Source of the DNA: Alitabrizicola rongguiensis
GTDB lineage: Bacteria > Pseudomonadota > Alphaproteobacteria > Rhodobacterales > Rhodobacteraceae
Assembly (NCBI RefSeq): GCF_021491355.1
Contig: NZ_JAKENF010000002.1
Span: 248,001-312,000 of the forward strand
Direction: 5' to 3'
DNA: 64,000 nucleotides
This document shows positions 34,882-43,982 of the stretch, one piece after another (within the stretch, counting starts at the first letter, position 1; each line of letters begins with the position of its first letter). The notes under the pieces are model-generated. The model had not been told where the DNA came from. It did no database searches and saw only the letters and a list, made by a program, of their open reading frames with translations. The translations under genes were made by a program, and so were the position numbers.

Positions 34882-36111
34882 ATGCGTCGCGTCGTCATCA
34901 CCGGGATCGGCATCGTCTCGCCCATCGGCAACTCTCCGGCCGAGGTCGAAGCAAACCTTCGCGCCGGAAAGTCCGGGATCATCTTTGCCGAGGACTATGC
35001 CGAACACGGCTTCCGCAGTCAGGTGAAGGGCCAGCCCAACATCAATCTGGAAGAACAGATCGACAAGCGCGACCTGCGCTTCATGGGCGATGGCGCGGCC
35101 TACAACTTCATCGCCATGCGCGATGCGATCGCCGACAGCGGTCTGGAAGAGAAGGACATCTCGAACGAGCGCACCGGCATCATCGTCGGCTCGGGCGGCC
35201 CATCGACCAAGTCCTTCTACCGGGCCCACAACATCGTGCGCGAAAGCGGCAGCCCCAAGCGGATCGGGCCGTTCGGCGTGACCAAGGGGATGTCCTCGAC
35301 CAACTCCGCATGCCTTGCCACGCCGTTCAAGATCAAGGGCGTGAACTATTCGATCACCTCGGCCTGCTCGACCTCGGCGCATTGCATCGGCAATGGCGCC
35401 GAACTGATCCAGATGGGCAAGCAGGACATCGTCTTTGCCGGCGGCGGCGAGGAGTTGGACTGGACCCTGTCCTGCCTGTTCGACGCGATGGGCGCCATGT
35501 CGTCGAAGTACAATGACGCGCCGACGACGGCCTCCCGCACCTATGATGCCACCCGCGACGGATTCGTCATCGCCGGCGGCGGCGGGGTCGTGGTGCTGGA
35601 GGAGCTGTCGCACGCCCTCGCCCGCGGCGCGAAGATCTATGGCGAGGTGACAGGCTACGGTGCGACCTCGGACGGCCACGACATGGTCGCCCCCTCGGGC
35701 GAAGGCGGCGAGCGGTCAATGAAGCTGGCGCTGTCCACCCTGCCTACGGACCGCAAGATCGACTATATCAACAGCCATGGCACCTCGACCCCCGCGGGCG
35801 ACGTGACCGAGGTCGAGGCGATCCGCCGCGTTTTTGGTCGCGGCAAGACGCCACCCATCGCCTCCACCAAGTCGCTGACGGGCCACTCGCTTGGCGCAAC
35901 CGGCGTCCATGAAGCGATCTATTCGCTCATCATGATGAACAAGGGTTTCATCGCAGCCTCGGCCAACGTCACGACGCTCGACCCCGCGCTTGACCCGGGC
36001 GAGATCGTGACCGAGCTGCGCGAGGGTGTGAACATCGACAGTGTGCTGTCGAACAGCTTCGGCTTCGGTGGCACGAACGCCACGCTGGTGATGAGCAAGT
36101 ACCTGGGCTGA
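34882..36111 (+). CDS. fabB: 3-oxoacyl-ACP synthase I
   Basis: FabB elongates the unsaturated intermediate made by FabA. The 409 residues carry the Cys-His-His triad: Cys in [12 protein letters not shown] (about 163), His in [13 protein letters not shown] (about 298) and His in [12 protein letters not shown] (about 333). The C-terminal [10 protein letters not shown] is standard. AAGGAG precedes the start. It is paired with fabA, so it is FabB rather than FabF. Confidence 0.96.
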   Translation: MRRVVITGIGIVSPIGNSPAEVEANLRAGKSGIIFAEDYAEHGFRSQVKGQPNINLEEQIDKRDLRFMGDGAAYNFIAMRDAIADSGLEEKDISNERTGIIVGSGGPSTKSFYRAHNIVRESGSPKRIGPFGVTKGMSSTNSACLATPFKIKGVNYSITSACSTSAHCIGNGAELIQMGKQDIVFAGGGEELDWTLSCLFDAMGAMSSKYNDAPTTASRTYDATRDGFVIAGGGGVVVLEELSHALARGAKIYGEVTGYGATSDGHDMVAPSGEGGERSMKLALSTLPTDRKIDYINSHGTSTPAGDVTEVEAIRRVFGRGKTPPIASTKSLTGHSLGATGVHEAIYSLIMMNKGFIAASANVTTLDPALDPGEIVTELREGVNIDSVLSNSFGFGGTNATLVMSKYLG

Positions 36112-36136
36112 ACCGGGTCAGAGGGGGACGGACGGA

Positions 36137-36925
36137 ATGGCTGACCTGATGAAAGGCAAGCGCGGGCTCGTCATGGGCGTCGCGAACGACCGCTCTATCG
36201 CCTGGGGCATCGCCAGTGCCCTTGCGGCCGAGGGGGCGGAACTGGCCTTTTCATATCAGGGCGAGGCCTTCGGCAAGCGGGTGGAACCGCTCGCAGCTTC
36301 GGTCGGGTCGGATTTCCTTGTCGATGTCGATGTGATGAATGACGCCTCGCTCGACGCCTGCTTTGCCGCGCTCAAGGAGCGGTGGGGCACGATCGACTTT
36401 CTCGTCCATGCCATCGCCTATTCGGACAAGAACGAATTGACGGGGCGTTTCATCAACACCAGCCGCGAGAACTTCCGCAACTCGCTCAGCATCTCCTGCT
36501 ACAGCTTCATCGACGTTTCCCGACGTGCGGCAGAGCTGATGCCCGAGGGCGGCACGCTCTTGACTCTGACCTTCCAGGGCTCAAACCGTGTGACGCCGAA
36601 CTACAACGTGATGGGTGTGGCGAAGGCCGCCCTTGAAAGCTCGGTACGCTATCTGGCCAATGACCTCGGCCCGCAAAAGATCCGCGTCAACGCGATTTCT
36701 CCGGGTCCGATGAAGACACTCGCCGGTGCCGCCATTGGCGGCGCGCGGGCGACCTTCCGCCACACCGAGTCGAATGCGCCGCTTCGTTCGAACGCGACGC
36801 TCGAAGCAGTGGGCGGCACGGCCGTCTGGCTGGCTTCGGATTACGGTGCCTTCACTACGGGCGAGGTCGTGCATGTCGATGGCGGGTTCCATGTCCTTGG
36901 CATGCCGCAGGCCGAAAACCTGTAA
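36137..36925 (+). CDS. fabI: Enoyl-ACP reductase (NADH)
   Basis: FabI reduces trans-2-enoyl-ACP in the last elongation step. The 262-residue SDR protein has GVANDRSIAWGIA at the nucleotide site. The catalytic Tyr-x6-Lys pair is in NYNVMGVAKAALE (about 156-168), and NAISPGPMKTLA follows. These match the FabI type, not the FabV or FabK types. It ends the fabABI run; no clear terminator follows. Confidence 0.95.
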   Translation: MADLMKGKRGLVMGVANDRSIAWGIASALAAEGAELAFSYQGEAFGKRVEPLAASVGSDFLVDVDVMNDASLDACFAALKERWGTIDFLVHAIAYSDKNELTGRFINTSRENFRNSLSISCYSFIDVSRRAAELMPEGGTLLTLTFQGSNRVTPNYNVMGVAKAALESSVRYLANDLGPQKIRVNAISPGPMKTLAGAAIGGARATFRHTESNAPLRSNATLEAVGGTAVWLASDYGAFTTGEVVHVDGGFHVLGMPQAENL

Positions 36926-37142
36926 CAAACTGATTTACTTCACTAAACCTTGGAAGAAGACACGCTCCCCGCAGGCAGGCCGTTCGGGCATCGCCTCCCT
37001 CGCCAAAGCGAACCATCGAATCTTCCCCAGACTGTGCTAGGGTTGGCTACAGGACGCCACGGTCCCGCCCGTTGATGCTGACGTGACGCCCGTTCTGTTC
37101 CAGTCGAAGCCCGTGCCACATACCGGACCGAGGGGGGGAACG

Positions 37143-38636
37143 ATGCCCGATTCTGCTCTGCCGACATCGGAACAGTCGCTGGATCCCGACGATTGGGCGC
37201 AGGCGCGCGCCCTGGGCCGCCGGATGATCGACGACGCCACCCACCATTTGGCCAGCCTGCGCGAAGCGCCGGTCTGGCAACCGATGCCAGACGCAGTGCG
37301 TGCCGCTTTCAAGGGCGGGGTCCCCGTTGACGGGCAACCACTCGAAGAGGTCTACGATCAATTCCTCGCTCAGGTTCTGCCCTATGCGATGGGCAACAAG
37401 CATCCGCGCTTCCTGGCTTGGTACATGGGCGGGTCGAACTTCACCGGCGCGCTTGCGGATTTCCTTGCCGCGATCGACGCATCAAATCTCGGTGGCGGCG
37501 ATACGGCAGCGAACCTCGTTGAAACTCAGGTGATCGACTGGTTTCGCCAGATCATCAACCTGCCGGAGGGATCAAGCGGCACGCTCACAAGTGGCGGTTC
37601 GGTCGCCAACCTGATCGGTCTGACAGTCGCACGGAATGTCATGGCCGGCGTCGATGTGCGTCTGGATGGCGTTGCGGCGATCCAACGGCCGCTGCGCTAC
37701 TACGCTTCTGACCAGGTTCATCACGCCTCTGACAAGGCGATGGGTGTGCTTGGCCTGGGCGAGCGCGCCCTGCGCAAGATAGCGACGGGCCCCGACCTGC
37801 GGCTGGACATTGCCGCGCTGGAGCTGGCGATCGCCGAGGACCGGGCGGCAGGGTTGCAACCGGCCTGCGTCATCGCAACCGCCGGGACGGTCAACACCGG
37901 CTCGATGGACGATCTGCGCGCAGTCAGGGCGCTTTGCGACCGCGAGGGTCTGTGGATGCATGTCGACGGCTGCATCGGCGCACTGATTGCGATGGCGCCA
38001 GAGCACCGCGACCTGGTCCTGGGGATTGAACTGGCGGATTCGATCGCACTCGATCCACACAAATGGCTTCAGGCCCCGTTCGACGTCGGCTGCATCCTCG
38101 TGCGCGATGGTGCGCTGCACCGCACCACCTTCGTCCATCATGGCGAATATCTGGAAGAGCGCCCGCGCGGTGTCGCCTCGGGCGAGTTTCTTGCCGACTA
38201 CGGCCTGCAACTGTCGCGCGGCTTCCGAGCTCTCAAGGTCTGGATGGCGATCAAGGAACATGGCGCAGCCCGGTTCGGACGGCTTATCGACCAGTCCATC
38301 GATCTGGCGCAGTATCTCTCTGCCCTGATCGACCGTGAGCCCCTCATGGAGCGTATTGCGCCGACGATCATCAACATCGTCACCTTACGATTCAATCCGG
38401 GTCAAGCAAGCGAGGCGGAGTTGCGCGCGCTGAATATCGAGATCATGCTGCGGCTTCAGGAACAGGGAATTGCCGTGCCGTCAGACACCACGGTGCATGG
38501 CCGTCACTGCCTGCGTGTCGCCATCGTCAACCATCGCACACGGCGCGACGATCTTGACCTGCTGGTGAACGAAATCCGGCGACTGGGCCGGGAGATCTAT
38601 TCGCTGACCGGCGACGCGCAGGGCGCGTCTGCCTGA
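37143..38636 (+). CDS. PLP-dependent group II decarboxylase
   Basis: A 497-residue fold-type I decarboxylase related to aromatic-amino-acid and glutamate decarboxylases. The PLP Lys is in SIALDPHKWLQAPFD (about 305). The His that stacks on PLP lies near residue 200 (DQVHHASDKA), and LWMHVDGCIGAL holds the Asp that binds the pyridine N. TSGGSVANLIGL is the phosphate loop. The substrate is uncertain: aromatic amino acids, 2,4-diaminobutyrate and cysteine sulfinate are all used by relatives. The ATG at 37143 follows a G-rich ribosome site. A cysteine synthase follows 19 bases later, perhaps co-transcribed. Confidence 0.85.
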   Translation: MPDSALPTSEQSLDPDDWAQARALGRRMIDDATHHLASLREAPVWQPMPDAVRAAFKGGVPVDGQPLEEVYDQFLAQVLPYAMGNKHPRFLAWYMGGSNFTGALADFLAAIDASNLGGGDTAANLVETQVIDWFRQIINLPEGSSGTLTSGGSVANLIGLTVARNVMAGVDVRLDGVAAIQRPLRYYASDQVHHASDKAMGVLGLGERALRKIATGPDLRLDIAALELAIAEDRAAGLQPACVIATAGTVNTGSMDDLRAVRALCDREGLWMHVDGCIGALIAMAPEHRDLVLGIELADSIALDPHKWLQAPFDVGCILVRDGALHRTTFVHHGEYLEERPRGVASGEFLADYGLQLSRGFRALKVWMAIKEHGAARFGRLIDQSIDLAQYLSALIDREPLMERIAPTIINIVTLRFNPGQASEAELRALNIEIMLRLQEQGIAVPSDTTVHGRHCLRVAIVNHRTRRDDLDLLVNEIRRLGREIYSLTGDAQGASA

Positions 38637-38655
38637 AGCGCCAAGGGAGGCAAGC

Positions 38656-39729
38656 ATGAGCGGACCAAGGACCACAAAGGGGCGCGGGCGGCTGTTCGAC
38701 AGCATTCTCGACACGGTCGGCGATACGCCGGTCGTCCGGATCAACAACCTCGCCCCCGAAGGGGTTACGGTCTACGTCAAGGCCGAGTTCTTCAATCCGG
38801 GCGCCTCGGTCAAGGACCGGCTGGCTCTGAACATCATCGAGGAAGCCGAACGCAGCGGCGCGCTGAAACCCGGCCAGACCGTGGTCGAGGCCACGAGCGG
38901 CAATACCGGGATTGGCCTTGCGTTGGTCTGCGCGCAAAAGGGCTATCCGCTGGTCGTGACCATGGCCGAAAGTTTTTCGATCGAACGCCGAAAACTGATG
39001 CGGATGCTCGGAGCCAAGGTCGTGCTTACTCCCCGCGCCGAAAAGGGCACGGGCATGTACAACAAGGCGGTTGAGCTTGCCGAAAAGAACGGCTGGTTCC
39101 TTGCCCGCCAGTTCGAGACCTCGGCCAATGCCGACATTCACGAGGCGACGACCGGACGAGAGATCGTCAATGATTTCAAAGGAAAGCAGCTCGATTACTT
39201 CGTGACCGGCTACGGCACCGGCGGCACGGTGACGGGGGTGGCGCGCGTCCTCCGCAAGGAGCGGCCCGAGGTGAAGATCGTGCTGTCGGAACCGGCCAAT
39301 GCCGCGCTCGTCTCGTCCGGCACGCGGCAGCCGCGGGGCAAGATGAACGCGCCGGCGGCCAGTCATCCGTCGTTCCAGCCGCATCCGATCCAGGGCTGGA
39401 CACCCGATTTCATCCCCTGGGTGCTTCAGGAGGCGATCGACGGCAAATACTATGACGAGTTGATCCCCGTCCCCGGCCCCGAAGGCATCAAATGGGCCAA
39501 GGCGCTGGCACAGAAGGAAGGCATCTTCACCGGGATCTCAGGCGGGTCAACCTTTGCCATCGCCATGCAGATCGCCGAGAAGGCAGCGCCCGGATCGGTC
39601 ATCCTCGCCATGTTGCCCGACACCGGCGAGCGGTATCTTTCGACGCCGCTTTTCGATGGTATCGAGGCCGAGATGGACGAAGAGGAGATCGCGCTGATGC
39701 GCTCGACACCCGGCTACCAGATGGGCTGA
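38656..39729 (+). CDS. cysK: Cysteine synthase A (O-acetylserine sulfhydrylase), long form
   Basis: CysK replaces the acetyl group of O-acetylserine with sulfide. PLP Lys is in NPGASVKDRLALN (about 50). The substrate loop is EATSGNTGIGLALV (about 77-90), and the phosphate loop is TGYGTGGTVTGVAR (about 178). The protein is 357 residues, longer than the roughly 320 of E. coli CysK, with an insertion near 215-245 (RQPRGKMNAP) that many alphaproteobacterial forms share. GGGAGG precedes the ATG. Confidence 0.9.
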   Translation: MSGPRTTKGRGRLFDSILDTVGDTPVVRINNLAPEGVTVYVKAEFFNPGASVKDRLALNIIEEAERSGALKPGQTVVEATSGNTGIGLALVCAQKGYPLVVTMAESFSIERRKLMRMLGAKVVLTPRAEKGTGMYNKAVELAEKNGWFLARQFETSANADIHEATTGREIVNDFKGKQLDYFVTGYGTGGTVTGVARVLRKERPEVKIVLSEPANAALVSSGTRQPRGKMNAPAASHPSFQPHPIQGWTPDFIPWVLQEAIDGKYYDELIPVPGPEGIKWAKALAQKEGIFTGISGGSTFAIAMQIAEKAAPGSVILAMLPDTGERYLSTPLFDGIEAEMDEEEIALMRSTPGYQMG

Positions 39730-39747
39730 ACTGGCCGGCAGGACAGT

Positions 39748-39778
39748 CGACGAGCCGCGAAATCACGCCGGCTCGTCG
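39748..39778 (+). terminator. Hairpin after cysK
   Basis: A 10-base perfect inverted repeat, CGACGAGCCG/CGGCTCGTCG with an 11-base loop, begins 19 bases after the cysK stop. No U-run follows, so it is either a weak or Rho-assisted terminator or a 3'-end stabiliser. Confidence 0.4.
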
Positions 39779-39969
39779 GTCTCTGATCGCTCTGGCGCGG
39801 CGCGTTGTCGCGAATTTGCTTGCCTTTGGGGCCGTCTTTGCTCATTTTCGCTGCGCGACGTTATCCTATCGACCACTGTCTTCCTGTTCAGGCTGCAGTC
39901 ATTCGATCGTGCACTGACTAGCCGGGCCGCCGCAGTCCCGCGGGCGGCATGACCAGAGGAGACTTCACG

Positions 39970-40176
39970 ATGGCCAAGGGCACCGTGAAATGGTTCAATG
40001 AAACCAAAGGCTACGGCTTCATTGCCCCGGAAGGCGGCAAGAAGGACGTGTTCGTTCACATCACCGCGCTCGAGCGTGCCGGCCTGCGTGGCCTGAAGGA
40101 CGGCCAAGCCGTGACCTTCGACATCGAAGCCGGCCGTGACGGTCGCGAATCGGCGACGAACCTCTCGCTCGCCTGA
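39970..40176 (+). CDS. Cold-shock protein (CspA family)
   Basis: A 68-residue single cold-shock domain that binds single-stranded RNA/DNA. RNP1 KGYGFIAP (about 16-23) and RNP2 DVFVHITAL (about 31-39) are intact. The ATG at 39970 follows AGAGGAGA by 7 bases. A 240-base leader separates it from cysK, long enough for the structured 5' UTR typical of cold-shock genes, though no cold-box was identified. A classical terminator follows. Confidence 0.95.
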   Translation: MAKGTVKWFNETKGYGFIAPEGGKKDVFVHITALERAGLRGLKDGQAVTFDIEAGRDGRESATNLSLA

Positions 40177-40200
40177 GCCTTTGCACGAGGTTTCCACGAG

Positions 40201-40224
40201 AAGCGGGCTTCGGCCCGCTTTTTC
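40201..40224 (+). terminator. Rho-independent terminator of the cold-shock gene
   Basis: The 8-base stem AAGCGGGC/GCCCGCTT closed by the stable tetraloop TTCG runs directly into a T-rich tail (TTTTCATTT). It lies 25 bases after the csp stop and also separates this gene from the convergent receiver-like gene. Confidence 0.88.
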
Positions 40225-40235
40225 ATTTCCGGCAC

Positions 40236-40664
40236 TCAGAACCGGAAGTTCAGCCGGCTGTGCAGGGCGTGTTCCATGCCCACGCGCAGCGACGTCACCG
40301 TCGCAGGCGCGCGCAGCAGGATCGGTGCGCGACGATCGGCAGGAAACTCCTGCGTCTGGCAGCTGGCCGAGGTCAGGATCATCGGCATCCGTTCCGCCAC
40401 CATCCCCAGCATAGCAAAGGCGCGCCGCCCCGCCTCAATTCCACCGAAGGCGTCGCAATCCATAACGAACAAGTCCCAGTCCGCTGGATCGCTGATCACC
40501 GCGTCCAGCGCAGAGTAAAGCTCAACCTCGTGATCGACGCGTCCGCCAAGACCGGCAATGCGGCGAAACAGGGCCTCATTCTCAGCGGGCGCCAGGAGCA
40601 GCACGCGCGCACCGAGGCCAACCAGCCCCGCGCCGTCCTGATCCTGATGACGAATAGCCCGCAT
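40236..40664 (-). CDS. Degenerate receiver-domain protein
   Basis: A 142-residue protein that reads like a CheY-type domain: a beta-1 strand ARVLLLAPAENEALF, the likely phospho-site strand DLFVMDCDAFGG (Asp about 69), the beta-4 strand MILTSAS and the beta-5 strand APILLRAPATV. The beta-5 Lys is replaced by Arg and the acidic pair after beta-1 is absent, so phosphorylation chemistry may be lost or altered. GGAG lies 7 bases before the ATG. No kinase or output gene is adjacent. The fold assignment is inference. Confidence 0.65.
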   Translation of the reverse strand: MRAIRHQDQDGAGLVGLGARVLLLAPAENEALFRRIAGLGGRVDHEVELYSALDAVISDPADWDLFVMDCDAFGGIEAGRRAFAMLGMVAERMPMILTSASCQTQEFPADRRAPILLRAPATVTSLRVGMEHALHSRLNFRF

Positions 40665-40844
40665 GAAATTGCTCCGCTGCCGATTCCCGTCGGCATTAGC
40701 AACAGTCCTAAACGGTGAGGGTGGCTGAAACTTGGATGAAATAGGTCATTCCCGGCCAGTGAAATGGGGGAATTGGCCCAGATTGTGGCGAAGTCGGGGA
40801 AACAATCGCGTAAAGGTTGAATGATTGTCCGCGTTGCGCAAACT

Positions 40845-42461
40845 CTAGTGGCGCCCTGCCCGGATCACGTCGGCCCCACGCCATCCCATGAGCATTGCTG
40901 GTGCGTTGGTATTGCCGCCGATCAGCGTCGGGAAGGCCGAGGCATCGCAGACCCGCAGCGCCTCGACCCCGAAGACCCGCAGCGCCGGATCAACCACCGC
41001 TGTCGCCTGGTCCCGCCCCATGCGGCAGGTGCAGGAGGGATGGTAGACGGTGCCGGACCGGGCGCGGAAATCGGCGATCAGCTGCTCATCGGTCCGGCAA
41101 TCAGGACCTGGTCGCAGTTCCTCGGCGATCAGGTCGGCGAGCGGCTTCTGCGCGGCGATCTTGCGAATGAACTTCACCGCCGCCAGCATCTCCTCGACGT
41201 CGGTATTGGTAGAGTAGGCATTCGCCACGATTTCGGGATGCTGGTCGGGATCGCGCGAGCGAATGCGGATATGGCCCCGGCTGGTCGGGCGGCAGTTCGA
41301 CAGGCCGATCGACATGCCAGAGAAGGGGTCGGGCGACAGGATCGGCCGTTCGCCCACCCGCGGCAGCAGCGTCGAGAAAGCCTGGAAATAAAGCTGCATG
41401 TTCGGACGCGGCTGCGACGGATCGGTGCGGAAGAACCCGCCCCCCTGGTTGATCGACATCGAGAGCGGCCCCGTGCCGGTCAGCAGGTATTGCAGCCCGA
41501 CCTTCAGCTTGCCCCACCACGGACGCAACTCGTCGTTCAAGGTCGGCACCTTCATCCGGTAGGTGTAGTTCAGCCCCTGGTGGTCGTTCAGGTTGGCGCC
41601 GACATTGGGATTGTCGCGCAGCACCGGGATGCCCAGCCCTTGTAAGAGCGCCCCCGGCCCGATCCCCGACAGTTGCAGCAGTTGCGGCGAGTTGATCGCG
41701 CCCCCGGCAAGGATCACCTCGCCGGCCGTGCGGATCACCTTCCGCTCGCCACCCCGAACCACTTCGACCCCGACCGCCCGGCCTTGCTCGACCACGACGC
41801 GCGTCACCAGCGTCCCGGTCATCACCTCGACATTCGGCCGTTTCATCGCGGGCCGCAGGAAGGCTCGCGCCGCCGAATTGCGCCGCCCGCCCTTGACCGT
41901 CAGTTGATAGGTGCCGACGCCTTCCTGCTCTGGCCCGTTGAAATCCTCGACCCGGGGCAGACCGGCCGCCTCGGTGGCCGCGATATAGGGCTCGACCAGC
42001 GGATGCAGGCCGCGCCGGTTGGCCGAGATGAACAGCGGCCCGCCCTTCCCCCGCCAGGCGTCACCGCCGGCCTCGGTATCTTCCATCGCCTTGTAGGCCG
42101 GCAGGACCTGCTCCCAGCCCCAGTCCGGGCCGGCGATGGCTTCCCAGTCGTCGTAATCGCTCTGGTGGCCGCGGATATAGACCATTGCGTTGATCGAGGA
42201 CGACCCGCCGAGGATCTTCCCCCTCGGCCAGTGATCCCGGTTCCCGGCAAGGCCAGGATCGGGTTCGGTCTTGTAGAGCCAGTTCACCGCCGGGTCGTAG
42301 AAGAGCTTGCCATAGCCAAGCGGCATATGGACGAAAAAGCGCAGGTCGGTCCCGCCCGCCTCGATCACCAGCACCTTGGTCCGGCCATCTGCGCTGAGCC
42401 GCTCAGCCAGGACCGAGCCGGACGATCCCGAACCCACGATGATGTAATCCGCGCCGTCCAC
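40845..42461 (-). CDS. GMC-family FAD oxidoreductase (choline-dehydrogenase-like)
   Basis: A 538-residue flavoprotein of the glucose-methanol-choline family that oxidises alcohols. The FAD-binding motif is YIIVGSGSSGSVLAERL at the N-terminus, followed by RGKILGGSSSINAMVYIRG (about 80-98) and AGGAINSPQLLQLSGIGP (about 250). The catalytic His lies near HPSCTCRMG (about 465-475). Relatives act on choline, polyethylene glycols and aliphatic alcohols; no choline genes are adjacent. The GTG at 42461 was chosen for its AAGGGG at 7 bases and because the dinucleotide-binding strand must start near residue 3. Confidence 0.88.
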   Translation of the reverse strand: MDGADYIIVGSGSSGSVLAERLSADGRTKVLVIEAGGTDLRFFVHMPLGYGKLFYDPAVNWLYKTEPDPGLAGNRDHWPRGKILGGSSSINAMVYIRGHQSDYDDWEAIAGPDWGWEQVLPAYKAMEDTEAGGDAWRGKGGPLFISANRRGLHPLVEPYIAATEAAGLPRVEDFNGPEQEGVGTYQLTVKGGRRNSAARAFLRPAMKRPNVEVMTGTLVTRVVVEQGRAVGVEVVRGGERKVIRTAGEVILAGGAINSPQLLQLSGIGPGALLQGLGIPVLRDNPNVGANLNDHQGLNYTYRMKVPTLNDELRPWWGKLKVGLQYLLTGTGPLSMSINQGGGFFRTDPSQPRPNMQLYFQAFSTLLPRVGERPILSPDPFSGMSIGLSNCRPTSRGHIRIRSRDPDQHPEIVANAYSTNTDVEEMLAAVKFIRKIAAQKPLADLIAEELRPGPDCRTDEQLIADFRARSGTVYHPSCTCRMGRDQATAVVDPALRVFGVEALRVCDASAFPTLIGGNTNAPAMLMGWRGADVIRAGRH

Positions 42462-42575
42462 CTGATTGCCCCTTGGCCATGTTGCCCGTGACACTAGCGG
42501 CTGGAAGCTCGCAATCCTTGCGGAAAGCGACAGAGAATGTCGCGGAACTCGCATGACCAGACGACAAATCTGGCG

Positions 42576-42995
42576 CTACCGGCCTGCTTCCAATTCCGCG
42601 AGGGTGAGCTCACAGGGTTGACCGGAGTAAAACCCCTTCAGCACCGCCGCAAAAGCCTCAGGCGCTCCAGGCAGAGCAGCGAACAGGGTCATGCAGGACC
42701 GTAGCTTCATCGCATCAACCAAGCCAAGTATGTCCTCGGCTGTCCGCCCCTTATGCGTCAGGATTGCCGCGGTGGCCTCCAGAAGGCGCACGCCAAGAAT
42801 GGGATGGTCGAGATACTCCGCTGCTTCCGCCAGATCGCGGATGCCATAGAACTTTGCGGTGGCAGAGCGCCCAAGGCTCGCCAATTGCGGAAAGACGAAC
42901 CACATCCAGTGGGTCGCCTTCCGCCCTGCCCGAAGCTCATTCAGCGGCGCAGGCCAGATGCGGTCCTGTGCCACGGTAAAGCGCTCGATCGCCAT
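42576..42995 (-). CDS. DUF1810 family protein
   Basis: A 139-residue DUF1810 protein, a small helical family (CALP-like) of unknown function. The typical features are the N-terminal RFTVAQ and then the conserved THWMWFVFPQLASLGRS (about 28-44), followed by FYGIRDLAEAAEYLDHPILG. The ATG at 42995 follows AGGGA; eight upstream codons were dropped. It is likely monocistronic, since a strong terminator precedes it. Confidence 0.85.
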   Translation of the reverse strand: MAIERFTVAQDRIWPAPLNELRAGRKATHWMWFVFPQLASLGRSATAKFYGIRDLAEAAEYLDHPILGVRLLEATAAILTHKGRTAEDILGLVDAMKLRSCMTLFAALPGAPEAFAAVLKGFYSGQPCELTLAELEAGR

Positions 42996-43036
42996 GGTTG
43001 TCCCTGGTGAGGTAACCATCCGGAACCAAGCACAAC

Positions 43037-43066
43037 AAAAAAGAGGAGGAAGTCAAAGACCTCCTC
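43037..43066 (-). terminator. Rho-independent terminator after the caiD-like gene
   Basis: On the minus strand GAGGAGG/CCTCCTC encloses a 10-base loop and is followed by six T residues (43042-43037). It lies about 110 bases past the CaiD-like stop and should end the whole acyl-CoA/carnitine transcript. Confidence 0.82.
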
Positions 43067-43178
43067 CTGCCAGCCGCGACGACAGGGAAAGACGCGGACT
43101 GTTCCCAAGGCAATCGTTCGAGGAGCTCCTTCGTTTCCGGGCGCGACCGTTGCGTCCGGAAACGCCGAAGTCATAGGA

Positions 43179-43982
43179 TCACCGCCCCTTCCAGACCGGA
43201 TCGCGCTTCTCGGCAAAGGCGCGCGCCCCTTCGAGTTGGTCTTCGCTCGAATAGAGCTTGTCGACCGTCGGCATCTGCCGCTTGGTGATGCGGTTCAAGG
43301 CATCCTGGAAGCGCATGTTCTCGGCCTCACGCACCACTTCCTTGATCGCGGCGTAAACGAGCGGCGGCCCGCTTTCGAGAAGACGCGCGAGTTCCCAGGC
43401 CTTGGGCAGCAGGTCCTCAGGCGCGGTGATCTCCTTCACGATCCCCCATCGCAGCGCCTCTTCCGCATCGAACCAGCGCCCGGTCAGCAGAAGGTCCATC
43501 GCCACATGGTAGGGCATGCGTTTCGGCAGCTTGATCGAAGCGGCATCGGCGACCGTGCCGGACCGGATTTCCGGCAGCGCGAAGGTCGCGTTCGACGAGC
43601 ACAGGATCAGGTCGGCCGAGATCGCCAGCTCCAGACCGCCGCCGCAGCAGATGCCGTTCACCGCCGCGATCACCGGCTTGTTGAGGTTCGGCAGTTCCTG
43701 CAGGCCCCCAAAACCGCCCACGCCATAATCGCCATCGACGGCATCGCCATCGGCCGCAGCCTTCAGATCCCAGCCGGGGCAGAAGAATTTCTCGCCCTCG
43801 GCCCGGATGATCGCGACGCGCAGGCTGTCATCGTCGCGGAAGGACCGGAACACCTGCCCCATGATCCGGCTGGTCTTGAGGTCGATCGCGTTGGCCTTGG
43901 GCCGGTCGAGCGTGACCTCGAGGATCGCACCCTCGCGCCGGGTCTTGATTGGGCCTTCGGTCGGAAAGAAGAGGTCGTTCAC
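43179..43982 (-). CDS. Carnitinyl-CoA dehydratase (crotonobetainyl-CoA hydratase), CaiD-like
   Basis: A 267-residue crotonase-fold enzyme expected to interconvert crotonobetainyl-CoA and L-carnitinyl-CoA. The oxyanion-hole segments are FFCPGWDLKAA (about 66-76) and NGICCGGGLELA (about 109-120). A catalytic Glu is in LPEIRSGTVADAAS (about 137), close to the E. coli CaiD pattern. The GTG start overlaps the ligase stop by 4 bases and follows GGAGGACC. Its neighbours (ligase, acyl-CoA dehydrogenase, carnitine dehydrogenase) support a carnitine/gamma-butyrobetaine role over general beta-oxidation. Confidence 0.85.
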   Translation of the reverse strand: MNDLFFPTEGPIKTRREGAILEVTLDRPKANAIDLKTSRIMGQVFRSFRDDDSLRVAIIRAEGEKFFCPGWDLKAAADGDAVDGDYGVGGFGGLQELPNLNKPVIAAVNGICCGGGLELAISADLILCSSNATFALPEIRSGTVADAASIKLPKRMPYHVAMDLLLTGRWFDAEEALRWGIVKEITAPEDLLPKAWELARLLESGPPLVYAAIKEVVREAENMRFQDALNRITKRQMPTVDKLYSSEDQLEGARAFAEKRDPVWKGR

